From positions 62,001 to 126,000 of the forward strand of contig CAWAPD010000001.1 of NCBI GenBank assembly GCA_963783865.1: a DNA stretch of 64,000 nucleotides, in the 5' to 3' direction. Below the pieces are notes generated by a model. The model saw only the letters and a list, made by a program, of their open reading frames with translations, did no database searches and was not told where the DNA came from. This DNA is from CAWAPD01 sp963783865. GTDB taxonomy: Bacteria; Actinomycetota; Thermoleophilia; UBA2241. Shown here piece after piece: positions 16,801 to 24,500 of the stretch (position 1 is its first letter; every line of letters starts with the position of its first letter). A program made the position numbers and the translations under genes.

Positions 16801-19613
16801 GCGGCCAGGCGTCGCACAAGGTCACCTGGTGGTCGGTCGACGCGGCCGGCAACACCGAGGCGACCCATACGGGCTACGTCAACATCGACACGACGCTGCC
16901 GACGGTAAGCGATAACGCTCCCGCCGGCTGGCAGAACGGCCCCGTGACCGTCCAGCTCACCCCCGCCGACACCGGCGGCAGCGGCGTCGCGACGACCCGC
17001 TGCCGCATGCAGGGCGACTCCACCTGGCAAGCGACCAGCGGGGATGCGTTCGACGTGCCGGCGCCCAGCGACGGCTCCAACGACGGCGTGCACGTCTTCG
17101 AGTACGAGGCCCTCGACAACGCCGGCAACGAAAGCGCGACCGGCACGTGCACGGTGCGCATCGACACCACCGCGCCGGTGACGGCGGCGAGCGGCCTGCA
17201 ACCCGACAACCACAGCGGCTGGCGCAGCGCCGACCAGGCCGTGACCATCACGCCCGACGACGGTGCGGGATCGGGTGTGGCCACCACCTACTACACCGTG
17301 GACGGCGGCGTGCGCCAGGCCTACGCGGCGCCGTTCACGGTCTCCGGCGAAGGCCGGCACCGGGTCCGGTACTGGTCGGTCGACAACGTCGGCAACGTCC
17401 AGGCGCCGGTGACCGGCTACGTGAACATCGATCTCAGCGCGCCGCTCAGCAGCGCGACCGGCCTGGCCACCGACCAGACCACCTGGGTGAACGTCGCCCA
17501 GACGGTGACCCTGACGGCCAACGACAGCCTCTCGGGCGTCGCCCACATCTACTACACGATCGACGCCGGCGCCCAGCTGACCTACGCGGACCCGTTCGTG
17601 ATCGCGACCGACGGCCGGTACACCATCCAGTACTGGTCGGTCGACAACGTCGGCAACGCCGAGGCGGCCCGCACCGGCTACGTCAACCTCGACACGACGG
17701 CGCCCGTGACCGCGGCGACCGGCCTGCAACCCGACGACCATACGGGCTGGCAGACGACCGACCAGGGCGTGACCCTGACGCCCGACGATGGGTCGGGCTC
17801 GGGCGTCATCGGCACCTGGTACACGGTCGACGGCGGCGCGTCGCAGGCCTACACCGGCGCGTTCACCGTCTCGGGGACCGGCCAGCACGCCGTCACCTGG
17901 TGGTCGACCGACCTCGCCGGCAACACCGAAACCACGCACACGGGCTACGTGAACATCTCGAACCCGTACGCTCAGGCGGCCGGCCTGGCCAACGACGACC
18001 ATTCGGGCTGGATCAACACCAGCGGCACGGTGACCATCACCGGCGGCGGCGACTTCCCGCCGTTCGACATCCACTACTGGCTCGACGGCGTCGGCCAGAC
18101 CGTGGGCAGCCCCGCCGGCTTCGCGGTCAGCGGGGAGGGCTCCCACCAGGTCGACTACTACGCGACCAACTCGATGGACCAGGAGAGCCTCCATCAGACC
18201 GGCTTCGTGAACATCGACCTCACCGAGCCGGTCACCGGGGCCACCGGGCTCCAGGGCAGCGCGACGACGGGCTGGCGCCACAGCGGCCAGCTCGTCACCC
18301 TCGACCCGACCGACAACCTCTCCGGCGTGGCGCACACGTACTACACGGTCGACGGCGGCGGCACGCAGACTTACCACGCGCCGTTCACGGTGAGCGGCGA
18401 GGCGTCGCACGTCGTCACCTGGTGGTCGGTCGACGCCGCCGGCAACACCGAGCCGATCCACACCGGCTACGTGAACATCGACGCGACCGTGCCGACGGTG
18501 AGCGACGACGCTCCGACCGCCTGGCAGAACGCACCGGTGCTGGTGCAGCTGACGCCGGCGGACTCCGGTGGCAGCGGGCTGGCAGGGACGCAGTACCGCC
18601 TGCAGGGCGATCCCGGCTGGACGCCGACCACGGCCGACGCCTTCACGGTGGCAGCGCCCGCGACCGGCGCCAACGACGGCGCCCACGTCTTCGAGTACGA
18701 AGCGGTCGACAACGCGGGCAACGAGAGCGCGCCCGAGAGCTGCACCGTGCGCATCGACACGCAGGCGCCCGGCGTCGTGAACGACGCCGACGGCTACTGG
18801 CACAACGCGGCCGTGACCGTGCACCTGTCGGCGACCGACCCTCACTCGGGCGTGAAGCAGGTCGCCTACCGGCTGCAGGGCACGTCCACCTGGACGGTGG
18901 TGACGGGGGCGACGGCCGACGTGGACGTGCCGTCGCCGGCCGACGGCCTGGCACACAGCTACGTCTACGAGTACACGGCGACCGACGTCGCGGGCAACAC
19001 CGACGCCCTCGCGACCATGACGGTCAACATGGACCCGCGCATGCCCAACACCACCATCCACGGCCTGCCGGGCACGGGCTGGGCCAACGTCCCGGTCTCG
19101 ATCACCTTCACGGCCACGCCGGGCGACGGCGCCCCGATCGCGCGCACCGAGTACTCGTTCGACGGCGGCGGCACCTGGACGGCCTGGAGCGGCTCGCCGG
19201 TCGTGGTGAGCACGCTGGGGCCGACCACCGTCACCTATCGCTCGACCAACGCCGCCGGCACGATGGAGAACCCGGCGCGCGTCTCGACCTTCGGGATCGA
19301 CACGAGCCGGCCCACGTGCCTGGCCTACAAGAACGTGAGCGTCAAGCGCGGCCGGACCGTGACCTTGTTCTACAAGGTCAAGGACCCGCTGCCGGCCAGC
19401 GGCTTCGCCAAGGTGACGATCGACATCCGCGGCAAGTACAAGCTGGCCAAGCGGATCACCGTGGCCAAGGCGAAGGTCAACGCGAAGCTGACGGTGAAGG
19501 TCAAGATCAAGCTCAAGAAGGGCACGTACTTCTGGAAGGTCAAGGCGACCGACCTCGCCGGCAACATCCAGATGAAGAGCTCCGGCGCCACCAAGAAGCT
19601 CTACGTGAAATAG
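10809..19613 (+). CDS. Giant secreted repeat protein: 7-repeat propeller plus about 28 Ig-like repeats
   Basis: 2934 aa; AGGAGG precedes the ATG. There is an N-terminal signal anchor (about residues 24-45). Residues about 48-330 hold seven YCF48/BNR-like units of about 41 aa (W-x-x-QTSGTTQTLYGVAF...GW-x-VG-x-x-G-x-IR-TT-NGGTN), the count expected for one seven-bladed propeller. Then come about 28 units of about 75-90 aa of the OmpL47-like, Ig-like type: GLQ-x-D-x-HSGWR, SGVA-x-TYYTVDGG, APFTVSG, VTYWSVDAAGNTE and a closing TGYVNID. Three subtypes occur: A (common), B (WH...ADTGGSG...RALDNAGN, one Cys in most) and C (DFPPFTIHYRIDGGSW). The last 100 residues are a Lys-rich Ig-like domain (VKRGRTVTLFYKVKD) shared with the protein at 52792-55236. 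No sortase motif. Probably a surface or adhesion protein; function unknown. Confidence 0.92.
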   Translation: MRTKGTTARGGRSAATRRLTHRATLAAAIAFAILIAAASVALAAAYNAWTAQTSGTTQTLYGIAMPDGTHGWAIGGGGTIRTTTNGGTNWAAQTSGTTQTLNAVAFADTTRGWAVGGRGTIRATTNGGTNWAGQTSGTTSTLRGVAFVSTTRGWVAGSNGLIRTTANGGTNWTAQTSGTTQTLYGVAFPDATHGWAVGATSTIRVTTNGGTNWAGQTAPVTGRTLYGVAFADASNGWIVGSNGVIFHTINGGTTWTSQTSGVTVTLYAVTTCGPNAAWAFGANGTIRFTIDGGATWRALTSNSTRTLYGAVYSNGKVWTTGTNGTILTSLADITTPVTTATGLQADNHSGWRNASQSVTLSATDTPSGVAATYYTLDGGARQTYSAPFTVSGAGIHTVTYWSVDAGGNTEATHTGYVNIDSTAPTTTATGLQLDTHSGWRSTSQPVTLSATDGTGAVSGVASTWYTVDGGAPVLYTGAPFTVSGNGSHPVTYFSIDAAGNTEATHTGYVNIDSAAPVTTATGLQADNHSGWRITSQQVSLTGDDGNGSGVATTYYALDGGGGQIYSGSFTVSGQGTHFVTYWSVDAVGNTELSHTGWVNIDITAPTVSDDADANWHHTPPTIHLTAADTGGSGVAATQYRAQGSSTWTAATGNAFIVPAPADGSNDGARVYQYRALDNAGNASTTRSCTVWIDATPPVTTATGLQPDMFSGWRTTGQDVDLSADDGAGSGVTATYYAVDGGGTQTYSGTFNVSGYGQHAVTYWSTDVAGNVEATRTGYVNISSPFAQATGLQSDDHTGWRNTPADVTISADGDHQPLTIHYRIGGGSWQTAANPAGFSVGGEGSHPVDYYATNTVNVESIHETGYANIDLTTPATIATGLQPNGSIGWQTSSQLVSLSPTDALSGVAATHYTVDGGSAEPYTAPFTVAGDGSHVVTYWSVDAAGNVETANTGHVNIDLAAPTTTAGGLQANDHSGWRTTAQTVTLNADDAGESGVAHVYYTVDGGGQQTYTGSFSVSGEASHVVTYWSADNVGNVEAVRTGYVNIDATAPSTSAAGLQSDDHSGWRTADQVVSLTPGDAVSGVAHTYYTVDGGATQTYSAPFTVTGEKQHVVAWWSVDAAGNTEAAHTGYVNIDLTAPASTATGLQANDHSGWRTTTQTVALNAGDGSAGSGVAATYYTVDGGAQQTYTASFQVSGEGSHPVTYWSVDAVGNAEAAHTGYVNIDLTAPTTAAAGLQPDTTSGWQNTSQLVTLTPDDGTGSGVASTHYTNGGGTLAYSAPFTVSGQGSHTVTYWSTDAVGNTEATKTGYVNIDTTVPTVGDNADSAWHDSPVSITLTPADTGGSDVAGTQYRLQGSSTWLDTTADVFVVPAPADGSSDGAHVYQYRALDNAGNASVTHTCTVKIDTQGPAVTPTGLQPDSHSGWTTTPQLIKLTADDNGGSGAKTIYYTLDGGAQQTYTGPFTVSGLGSHWVTYWSVDNLGNVSDPTTGYVNIDDPWARASGLADDDHSGWRNASPTVTITGGGDFPPFTIHYRIDGGSWTSLASVATLPAIGAEGSHAVDYYAVNNNGQQSAVTQTGYVNIDKTAPATTASGLQPNATSGWIATSQDVTFGATDARSGVATTYYTVDGGAQQTYTGTPVTVSGKDSHTVTYWSVDTAGNTETTHTGYVNIDLTAPVTTATNLADDDHSGWTTGGATVTLAPTDTQSGVAATYYTVDGGDQTTYTAPFAVSGDGQHQVTWWSVDNLGNVEAVNTGYVNVDSSAPSTAADGVQATNNAGWQDGDTTVTLTADDDGSGVDDTYYTVDGGAQQTYAGPFVVSGQLQHVVTWWSVDAAGNTEAAHTGYVNIDATAPTIADDCDGLWHRTAVTVTLTPADTGGSGVASTDYRAQGSSTWLATAGNTFAVPAPADGTNDGAHVFEYRAVDNAGNQTTGTCTVRIDTTAPATGADALQPNGYTGWVNAARQVTLMPDDGTGSGVSVTHYTVDSGATQTYAGPFTVSGQASHKVTWWSVDAAGNTEATHTGYVNIDTTLPTVSDNAPAGWQNGPVTVQLTPADTGGSGVATTRCRMQGDSTWQATSGDAFDVPAPSDGSNDGVHVFEYEALDNAGNESATGTCTVRIDTTAPVTAASGLQPDNHSGWRSADQAVTITPDDGAGSGVATTYYTVDGGVRQAYAAPFTVSGEGRHRVRYWSVDNVGNVQAPVTGYVNIDLSAPLSSATGLATDQTTWVNVAQTVTLTANDSLSGVAHIYYTIDAGAQLTYADPFVIATDGRYTIQYWSVDNVGNAEAARTGYVNLDTTAPVTAATGLQPDDHTGWQTTDQGVTLTPDDGSGSGVIGTWYTVDGGASQAYTGAFTVSGTGQHAVTWWSTDLAGNTETTHTGYVNISNPYAQAAGLANDDHSGWINTSGTVTITGGGDFPPFDIHYWLDGVGQTVGSPAGFAVSGEGSHQVDYYATNSMDQESLHQTGFVNIDLTEPVTGATGLQGSATTGWRHSGQLVTLDPTDNLSGVAHTYYTVDGGGTQTYHAPFTVSGEASHVVTWWSVDAAGNTEPIHTGYVNIDATVPTVSDDAPTAWQNAPVLVQLTPADSGGSGLAGTQYRLQGDPGWTPTTADAFTVAAPATGANDGAHVFEYEAVDNAGNESAPESCTVRIDTQAPGVVNDADGYWHNAAVTVHLSATDPHSGVKQVAYRLQGTSTWTVVTGATADVDVPSPADGLAHSYVYEYTATDVAGNTDALATMTVNMDPRMPNTTIHGLPGTGWANVPVSITFTATPGDGAPIARTEYSFDGGGTWTAWSGSPVVVSTLGPTTVTYRSTNAAGTMENPARVSTFGIDTSRPTCLAYKNVSVKRGRTVTLFYKVKDPLPASGFAKVTIDIRGKYKLAKRITVAKAKVNAKLTVKVKIKLKKGTYFWKVKATDLAGNIQMKSSGATKKLYVK

Positions 19614-19623
19614 CAGGCGCCCT

Positions 19624-19658
19624 GGGGCGGGGGCGAGCCGCAGGCTCGCCCCCGCCCC
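19624..19658 (+). terminator. GC-rich hairpin after the giant gene
   Basis: 16-bp perfect stem (19624-19639 with 19643-19658), 3-nt loop, followed by a short pyrimidine stretch (CTTCGCTTTCTCCCC). Confidence 0.75.
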
Positions 19659-19684
19659 CTTCGCTTTCTCCCCTACCCCCGTCG

Positions 19685-19713
19685 TTGCCCCCCCGCCGGG
19701 CCCGGCATAGACT
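19685..19713 (+). promoter_or_regulatory. Probable promoter of purD: TTGCCC, 17 nt, TAGACT
   Basis: The -35-like TTGCCC (19685-19690) and -10 TAGACT (19708-19713) are 17 nt apart. Transcription would start near 19720, about 37 nt before the purD ATG. Confidence 0.55.
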
Positions 19714-19756
19714 CGCGGACGACCGGATGACGGCGGAAACGGCTGGGGAGGCGCGC

Positions 19757-21089
19757 ATGCGAGTGCTGGTCGTCGGTGGCGGAGGCAGGGAGCACGCCCT
19801 CGTCCACGCGTTCGCGGGGTCGCACCTCGCCACGCAGCTGTTCTGCGCCCCCGGCAACGCCGGCATCGCCGCCGAGGCCGACTGCGTGCCCCTCGGCGCC
19901 GAGGAGCTGCCGGCGCTGCTGGCCTTCGCCCGCAAGGAGCGCGTCGACCTGACGGTCGTCGGCCCTGAGGCGCCGCTGGTCGCCGGCATCGGCGACCTGT
20001 TCCGCGAGAACGGCCTGCTCGTGTTCGGACCCGACAGGATCGCGGCCCAGCTCGAGGGCAGCAAGCTCTTCGCCAAAGAGGTCATGGCCGAGGCCGGCGC
20101 CCCGACGGGCGGCTTCAGCCGCCACGACGACGCCGAAAGCGCGCTCAGGCGCATCGACGAGCAGCAGGACTGGCCGCTCGTCGTCAAGGCCGACGGCCTC
20201 GCCGCCGGCAAGGGCGTGCTCATCTGCAACGACCGCGACGAGGCGCGCGCGGCGGTCCGCGAGTGCATGGTGGACCGCACGTTCGGGGCCGCCGGCGACG
20301 TCGTCCTGCTCGAGGAGTTCCTGCAGGGCTCGGAGGTCTCGCTGCTGGCGCTCTGCGACGGCAAGCGGGTCGTGCCGATGGCGCCGGCGCAGGACTACAA
20401 GCGCATCTTCGCCGGCGACCGGGGGCCGAACACCGGCGGCATGGGCAGCTACTGCCCCGTGCCCGGCTTCACCGACGACGTGGCGCAGCGGATCACAGAC
20501 GAGATCTACCAGCCCGTGCTCGACGCCCTGCGCCGGCGCGGCGTCGAGTACCGCGGGGTGCTCTACGGCGGCCTCATCGTGACGGCCGAGCGGCGTCATG
20601 CTGCTCGAGTTCAACTGCCGCTTCGGCGACCCCGAGACGCAGGCGATCCTGCCGCGGCTCGACAGCGACCTGCTCGAGCTGTGCTTCGCGGCCGCCAACG
20701 GCGAGCTGCCCGACGCGCCGCTGCGCTGGAAGCCGGAGCCCTGCGTCTCGGTCGTGATGGCCTCGAGGGGCTACCCGGCCTCGAGCAGCAAGGGCGACGT
20801 GATCGAGGGGCTCGACGCGGCCGCCGCGGGCGACGACGTGGCCGTCTACCACGCCGGCACCGCGCAGCAGGACGGCCACGTCGTCACGGCCGGCGGCCGC
20901 GTCCTGGCGGTGAGCGCGCTGGGCGGTACCTTCGCCGCCGCGCGAAAGCGGGCCTACGCCTCGCTGGCGCGCATCTCCTTTCCCGGCATGCAGTACCGCG
21001 ACGACATCGCCGCCCGCGCCGTCGCGGCGCAGGCCGGCGAGCTCGACCTGTTTCCGATCGACCTGACGGGCCGGCGGGCGGCGGAGTGA
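19757..21089 (+). CDS. purD: Phosphoribosylamine-glycine ligase (PurD), interrupted by a +1 frameshift
   Basis: GAR synthetase joins phosphoribosylamine and glycine using ATP (purine pathway step 2). The start is ATG 19757 with GGGGAGG upstream; an in-frame ATG at 19727 is possible. The N-terminus MRVLVVGGGGREHAL, the ATP-grasp core WPLVVKADGLAAGKGV and NTGGMGSYCPVPGF are typical. The first frame holds to about 20588, then the protein continues in the next frame from MLLEFNCRFGDPETQA to the stop at 21089. The junction reads GCC-GAG-C-GGC-GTC-ATG; dropping one base near 20590 restores the expected VTA-E/D-GVMLLEF. Both halves together have the normal length of about 443 aa, so only one base is wrong. 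Sequencing error or real lesion cannot be told from here. Confidence 0.9.
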
Positions 21090-21192
21090 GCGCCGCCCGC
21101 CGGCCCTGTTGAGCCTGCCGCGAGCAGGGGAATGCTGAGAGCGTCCGGCCGGGCCCGTACGGCGCGGCCGGCAGCACGGGAGGCGTGCGAAC

Positions 21193-21642
21193 GTGGAGAA
21201 GACCAGCACCGAGGTTGAGATGATCCTCGAAGGGATCGAGATCGATCCGGTCCTCGTCGGCATCGTGATGGGCAGCGAGTCGGACCGCGAGGTCATGGAC
21301 GCCGCGGCCCGGGAGCTCGACGAGCGCGGCATCAAGCACGAGGTCAACGTGCTGTCGGCCCACCGCGACCCCGACAAGGTCGCCCACTACGCCAAGACCG
21401 CACAGGCGCGCGGCCTCAAGGTGCTGATCGCCGGCGCCGGCAAGGCAGCGGCTTTGCCCGGCGTCATCGCCGCCTACACGAACCTGCCGGTGATCGGTGT
21501 GCCGATCAGGACCAGCGACCTCGGCGGCCTCGACTCACTGCTCAGCATCGTGCAGATGCCGCCCGGCGTGCCGGTCGCCTGCGTCGCCATCAACGGCGCC
21601 CGCAACGCGGCCGTGCTGGCGGCCAGGATCCTGGATGTCTGA
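21193..21642 (+). CDS. purE: N5-carboxyaminoimidazole ribonucleotide mutase (PurE)
   Basis: 149 aa. Class I PurE moves the carboxylate from N5-CAIR to give CAIR. Motifs: GIVMGSESDREVMDAAARE, the active-site loop NVLSAHRDPDK, and the second phosphate-binding segment AGAGKAAALPGVIAAYTNLPVIGVP. GTG 21193 with GGGAGG about 9 nt upstream is the start, giving a short 20-residue extension ahead of the first beta strand. No purK is next to it. It follows purD by 103 nt and overlaps the next gene by 8 nt. Confidence 0.95.
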   Translation: MEKTSTEVEMILEGIEIDPVLVGIVMGSESDREVMDAAARELDERGIKHEVNVLSAHRDPDKVAHYAKTAQARGLKVLIAGAGKAAALPGVIAAYTNLPVIGVPIRTSDLGGLDSLLSIVQMPPGVPVACVAINGARNAAVLAARILDV

Positions 21643-21967
21643 AACGCCCGACGAGCCGACCGTCGATCCGACCGACGCAACGGAGCCGGAGCCGCCGCCC
21701 CAGCCGGGACCGCCCGCTGAGCTGGAGCCGCCTGAGCCGCCGCCCACAGAGCCCGAACAGCCCCGCGAGCTGGCGCCGACGACGTGGGGCGGCACCGTGC
21801 TCGCGCCCCGCGAGTCGGACGAAGAGGCCGACCTCGGGCCGCCGCGGCGCAAGCTTGGCATGGCGCCGATGCAGTGGCGCTACGTGCTGGTGATGCTCGT
21901 CACCGGCCTGAGTGTGGTCATCACCCTCGCCCTGTTCCTGCTCGTCATCAAGCTCGTGGCTGGATAG
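21635..21967 (+). CDS. Small acidic Pro-rich protein with one C-terminal membrane helix
   Basis: 110 aa, starting inside purE (8-nt overlap), so translation is probably coupled. Residues 1-80 are disordered, rich in Pro and Glu (for example EPEPPPQPGPPAELEPPEP). The last 25 residues are a membrane helix (YVLVMLVTGLSVVITLALFLLVIKLV). That makes it a tail-anchored or single-pass protein with a cytoplasmic acidic domain. I do not recognise a family. Confidence 0.7.
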   Translation: MSETPDEPTVDPTDATEPEPPPQPGPPAELEPPEPPPTEPEQPRELAPTTWGGTVLAPRESDEEADLGPPRRKLGMAPMQWRYVLVMLVTGLSVVITLALFLLVIKLVAG

Positions 21968-21997
21968 CGCCGCGACCGCTCACACAAGGAGGCCGAC

Positions 21998-22378
21998 ATG
22001 ATCAAGGAACCCATCAACCCGCCGCACGCGGCGCCGCCGGTAGGCCCGTACTCGCCAGGCCTGCGAGCCGGGAACCTGCTGTTCATCTCGGGACAGGTCG
22101 GCGTCGACGCCGACGGCAAGGTCGTCGGCGACACGGCGGCCGAGCAGGCGCGAGCGGCCCTGGACAATCTCCACGCGCTGCTGTTGGCGGCCGCGGAGAC
22201 CCCGCACGCCGTCGTCAAGACGACGATCTTCCTTACGGACATCGCCGATTTCGCGGCCGTCAACGAGGCGTACGCCGCCTTCTTCACCAAGCCGTATCCG
22301 GCGCGCTCCACCGTGCAGGTCGCGGCGCTGCCACTCGGTGTGAAGGTCGAGATCGAGGCCATCGCTCTCACTGAGTGA
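21998..22378 (+). CDS. ridA: RidA/YjgF family enamine-imine deaminase
   Basis: 126 aa, full family length. Motifs: N-terminal PPVGPYSPGLRAGNLLFISGQ, and PARSTVQVAALPLGVKVEIE with the conserved Arg (about residue 106) that binds the carboxylate of 2-aminoacrylate-type imines. RidA clears reactive enamines released by PLP enzymes. AAGGAGG precedes the ATG. It sits 30 nt after the membrane-protein gene in the pur cluster, an association seen in other bacteria. Confidence 0.93.
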   Translation: MIKEPINPPHAAPPVGPYSPGLRAGNLLFISGQVGVDADGKVVGDTAAEQARAALDNLHALLLAAAETPHAVVKTTIFLTDIADFAAVNEAYAAFFTKPYPARSTVQVAALPLGVKVEIEAIALTE

Positions 22379-22459
22379 GGGACCCGACCAGTCCGACGCC
22401 ACAAGGCACGCCCCGTCGGGCGGCCACACGATGGACACGGATGCAGTGAAAGGACCGCG

Positions 22460-22930
22460 ATGAGGCGCGCGAGCCGCGGAGCGGCGAGCGCGCGCCTCGT
22501 GCTGCTCGTGGTGGGGGTGGCGGTGGCGGCGGCCGCCGTGGCGGCCGCCGCCACCGCCCTCGTCGCGTCTCGCGGCGGCTCGCCGGGACCGTCCGCGACG
22601 GCGGCGCCCCGGCCTTCGGCGGCGCCGTCGCGGACGGCCGGCCCGCGGGTGCTCGACCAGCCGATCACGGCCGGCGCCGAGGAGATCATGAAGGCGATCC
22701 TCGCCTACGAGGCAGATCACGGCGCACCGCCGCCGGCGGCGGCGGTGCGCCCCGAGGGCGACCTGCGCGCCTACCTGCGCCCGTGGCCGCTGAACGCTTA
22801 CGACGGCAAGGCCATGCGCCCCGGTAACGGTCCCGGCGGCTACACGTACGCGGTCGCCGGCAACGACTTCTCGCTCGTGATCCACCTGCAGGACGGGCGG
22901 GCCGTGCCCGTCCCCTCCCCGTCGCCCTGA
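22460..22930 (+). CDS. Small secreted protein with a pseudopilin-like C-terminal fold
   Basis: 156 aa. A signal anchor (about 12-37, Ala/Val-rich) is followed by a Pro/Ser/Ala linker (about 40-65). The C-terminal half resembles the globular part of type II secretion or type IV pseudopilins: a helix EEIMKAILAYEADHGAPP, then LRAYLRPWPLNAYDGKAM, PGGYTYAV and a final strand FSLVIHLQDG. The usual prepilin-peptidase site (G/F-T-x-x-E) is absent, so it would be a free or anchored relative. It lies between ridA and purB. The fold assignment rests on pattern only. Confidence 0.65.
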   Translation: MRRASRGAASARLVLLVVGVAVAAAAVAAAATALVASRGGSPGPSATAAPRPSAAPSRTAGPRVLDQPITAGAEEIMKAILAYEADHGAPPPAAAVRPEGDLRAYLRPWPLNAYDGKAMRPGNGPGGYTYAVAGNDFSLVIHLQDGRAVPVPSPSP

Positions 22931-23075
22931 GGGCACGGGAGCGCCATCGCCCGCGGCCGCGGCGCACACCGCAGCGAGCCGGCGCCACGACGTCCCGCGG
23001 GCCGGCGATGTGAGAGAATCGCAGGCGGCCGGGTCACCGCGGCGGGCGGCCGCCGCACACGCGAAGGGGACGCCG

Positions 23076-24377
23076 ATGATCGCACGCTACACGTTGCCCG
23101 AGATGGGCGCCGTCTGGACCGACGAGGCCAGGATGCAGGCGTGGCTCGACGTCGAGCTGGCCGCGGTCCGCGCCTGGAACCGGCTCGGCAAGGTGCCCGA
23201 CGAGGCGGTGGCCGAGATCGAGGCCAAGGCCGCCTTCGACCCGGCGCGCGTGGCCGAGATCGAGGAGACGACCAATCACGACGTCATCGCCTTCCTCACG
23301 AACGTGGCCGAGTACGTCGGCGACGCCAGCAAGTACGTCCACTATGGGATGACGAGCTCGGACATGCTGGACACCGGCCTGGCGCTGCAGATCAAACGCG
23401 CCGGCGAGCTGCTCCAGCAGGACCTGCGCGCCCTGGGCGAGGTGCTCAAGCGGCGCGCCTTCGAGTTCCGCGACACGGTGCAGGTCGGGCGCACGCACGG
23501 CGTGCACGCCGAGCCCATCACGTTCGGCATGAAGCTGGGGATGTGGGCGTTCGAGGTCGCCCGCGACCTCGAACGCCTGCGGCGCGTGACCGACGGCGCC
23601 GCCGTCGGCAAGCTCAGCGGCGCCGTCGGCGCCTACAACAACATCGACCCCCGGGTCGAGGAGATCGTCTGCGCCGAGCTCGGGCTGGGCTTCGAGCCGA
23701 TCTCCAACCAGGTCGTGCAGCGCGACCGCCACGCGGCCTTCCTGAGCTGCCTGGCGATCGTCGGCTCGTCGCTCGAGAAGTTCGCCGTCGAGATCAGGCA
23801 CCTGCAGCGCACCGAGGTGCGCGAGGCCGAGGAGGCCTTCGGCAAGGGCCAGAAGGGCTCCTCGGCCATGCCGCACAAGCGCAACCCGATCCTCAGCGAG
23901 CGCATGGCCGGCTGCGCCCGCGTGCTGCGCGGCAACGCCGTCGTCGGCATGGAGGACAACGCCCTCTGGCACGAGCGCGACATCTCGCACTCGAGCGCCG
24001 AGCGCATCGTGCTGCCCGACTCGTGCATCCTGCTCGACTACATGCTGCAGAAGTCCACGAAGCTGATCGACACCCTGGTCGTCGACGAGGCGCGGATGCT
24101 GGCCAACCTCGGCCAGTCCCAGCGCCTCGTGTTCAGCGGGGCCGTGCTGCTCGCCCTGGTCGACAAGGGGATGCTGCGCGAGGACGCCTACCGCGTCGTC
24201 CAGGACTCGGCGATGCGGGCCTGGAACGAGGGCGTCGACTTCGGCGCGCTCGTCAAGGCCGACCCCGAGGCGAGCGCGGTGCTGAGCGCCGCCGAGGTCG
24301 ATGCCGCCATGGACCCCGGCCAGTTCACGGCGGGCCGCGACGTCGTCTTCGGCCGTCTCGAGGCGCTCGTCTTCTAG
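23076..24377 (+). CDS. purB: Adenylosuccinate lyase (PurB)
   Basis: 433 aa. The enzyme releases fumarate from SAICAR and from adenylosuccinate. Signature GSSAMPHKRNP is at about residue 260; MTSSDMLDTGLALQ, GRTHGVHAEPITFG and the N-terminal MIARYTLPEMGAVWTDEARM are typical. The start is ATG 23076 with a GAAGGGG site; the frame is open further upstream without a better start. A possible -10 (GAGAAT near 23013) lies upstream. It is 145 nt after the pseudopilin-like gene. Confidence 0.96.
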   Translation: MIARYTLPEMGAVWTDEARMQAWLDVELAAVRAWNRLGKVPDEAVAEIEAKAAFDPARVAEIEETTNHDVIAFLTNVAEYVGDASKYVHYGMTSSDMLDTGLALQIKRAGELLQQDLRALGEVLKRRAFEFRDTVQVGRTHGVHAEPITFGMKLGMWAFEVARDLERLRRVTDGAAVGKLSGAVGAYNNIDPRVEEIVCAELGLGFEPISNQVVQRDRHAAFLSCLAIVGSSLEKFAVEIRHLQRTEVREAEEAFGKGQKGSSAMPHKRNPILSERMAGCARVLRGNAVVGMEDNALWHERDISHSSAERIVLPDSCILLDYMLQKSTKLIDTLVVDEARMLANLGQSQRLVFSGAVLLALVDKGMLREDAYRVVQDSAMRAWNEGVDFGALVKADPEASAVLSAAEVDAAMDPGQFTAGRDVVFGRLEALVF

Positions 24378-24500
24378 CGCTCGCAAGCGCACGCCTCCGG
24401 CGTCCGCAAGCGCGGGATCTCGAGCCGCGGTCCCCTCTCTCGCGGGCGATTGGCGCGACGATGCCCGGGGCAGGATGGAGCCGTCGACCCGGGAGAGGCC

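Noticed and set aside
10581..19061. Open frame of 2826 codons on the minus strand opposite the giant gene
   Set aside because: It mirrors the repeats of the plus-strand gene, is rich in Arg/Gly/Val/Asp, has no signal or ribosome site, and the plus-strand protein has a clear signal peptide and domains. It is open only because the repeats and GC bias exclude stops.
11810..19300. Regular DNA repeats that might suggest a CRISPR array or satellite
   Set aside because: The repeats are about 225-270 nt, in frame, and encode Ig-like protein units; there are no spacers and no cas genes.
17147..19750. Very long plus-strand frame running from inside the giant gene into purD
   Set aside because: The part before 19727 is an out-of-frame Arg/His-rich shadow of the giant gene; only the purD portion has family motifs.
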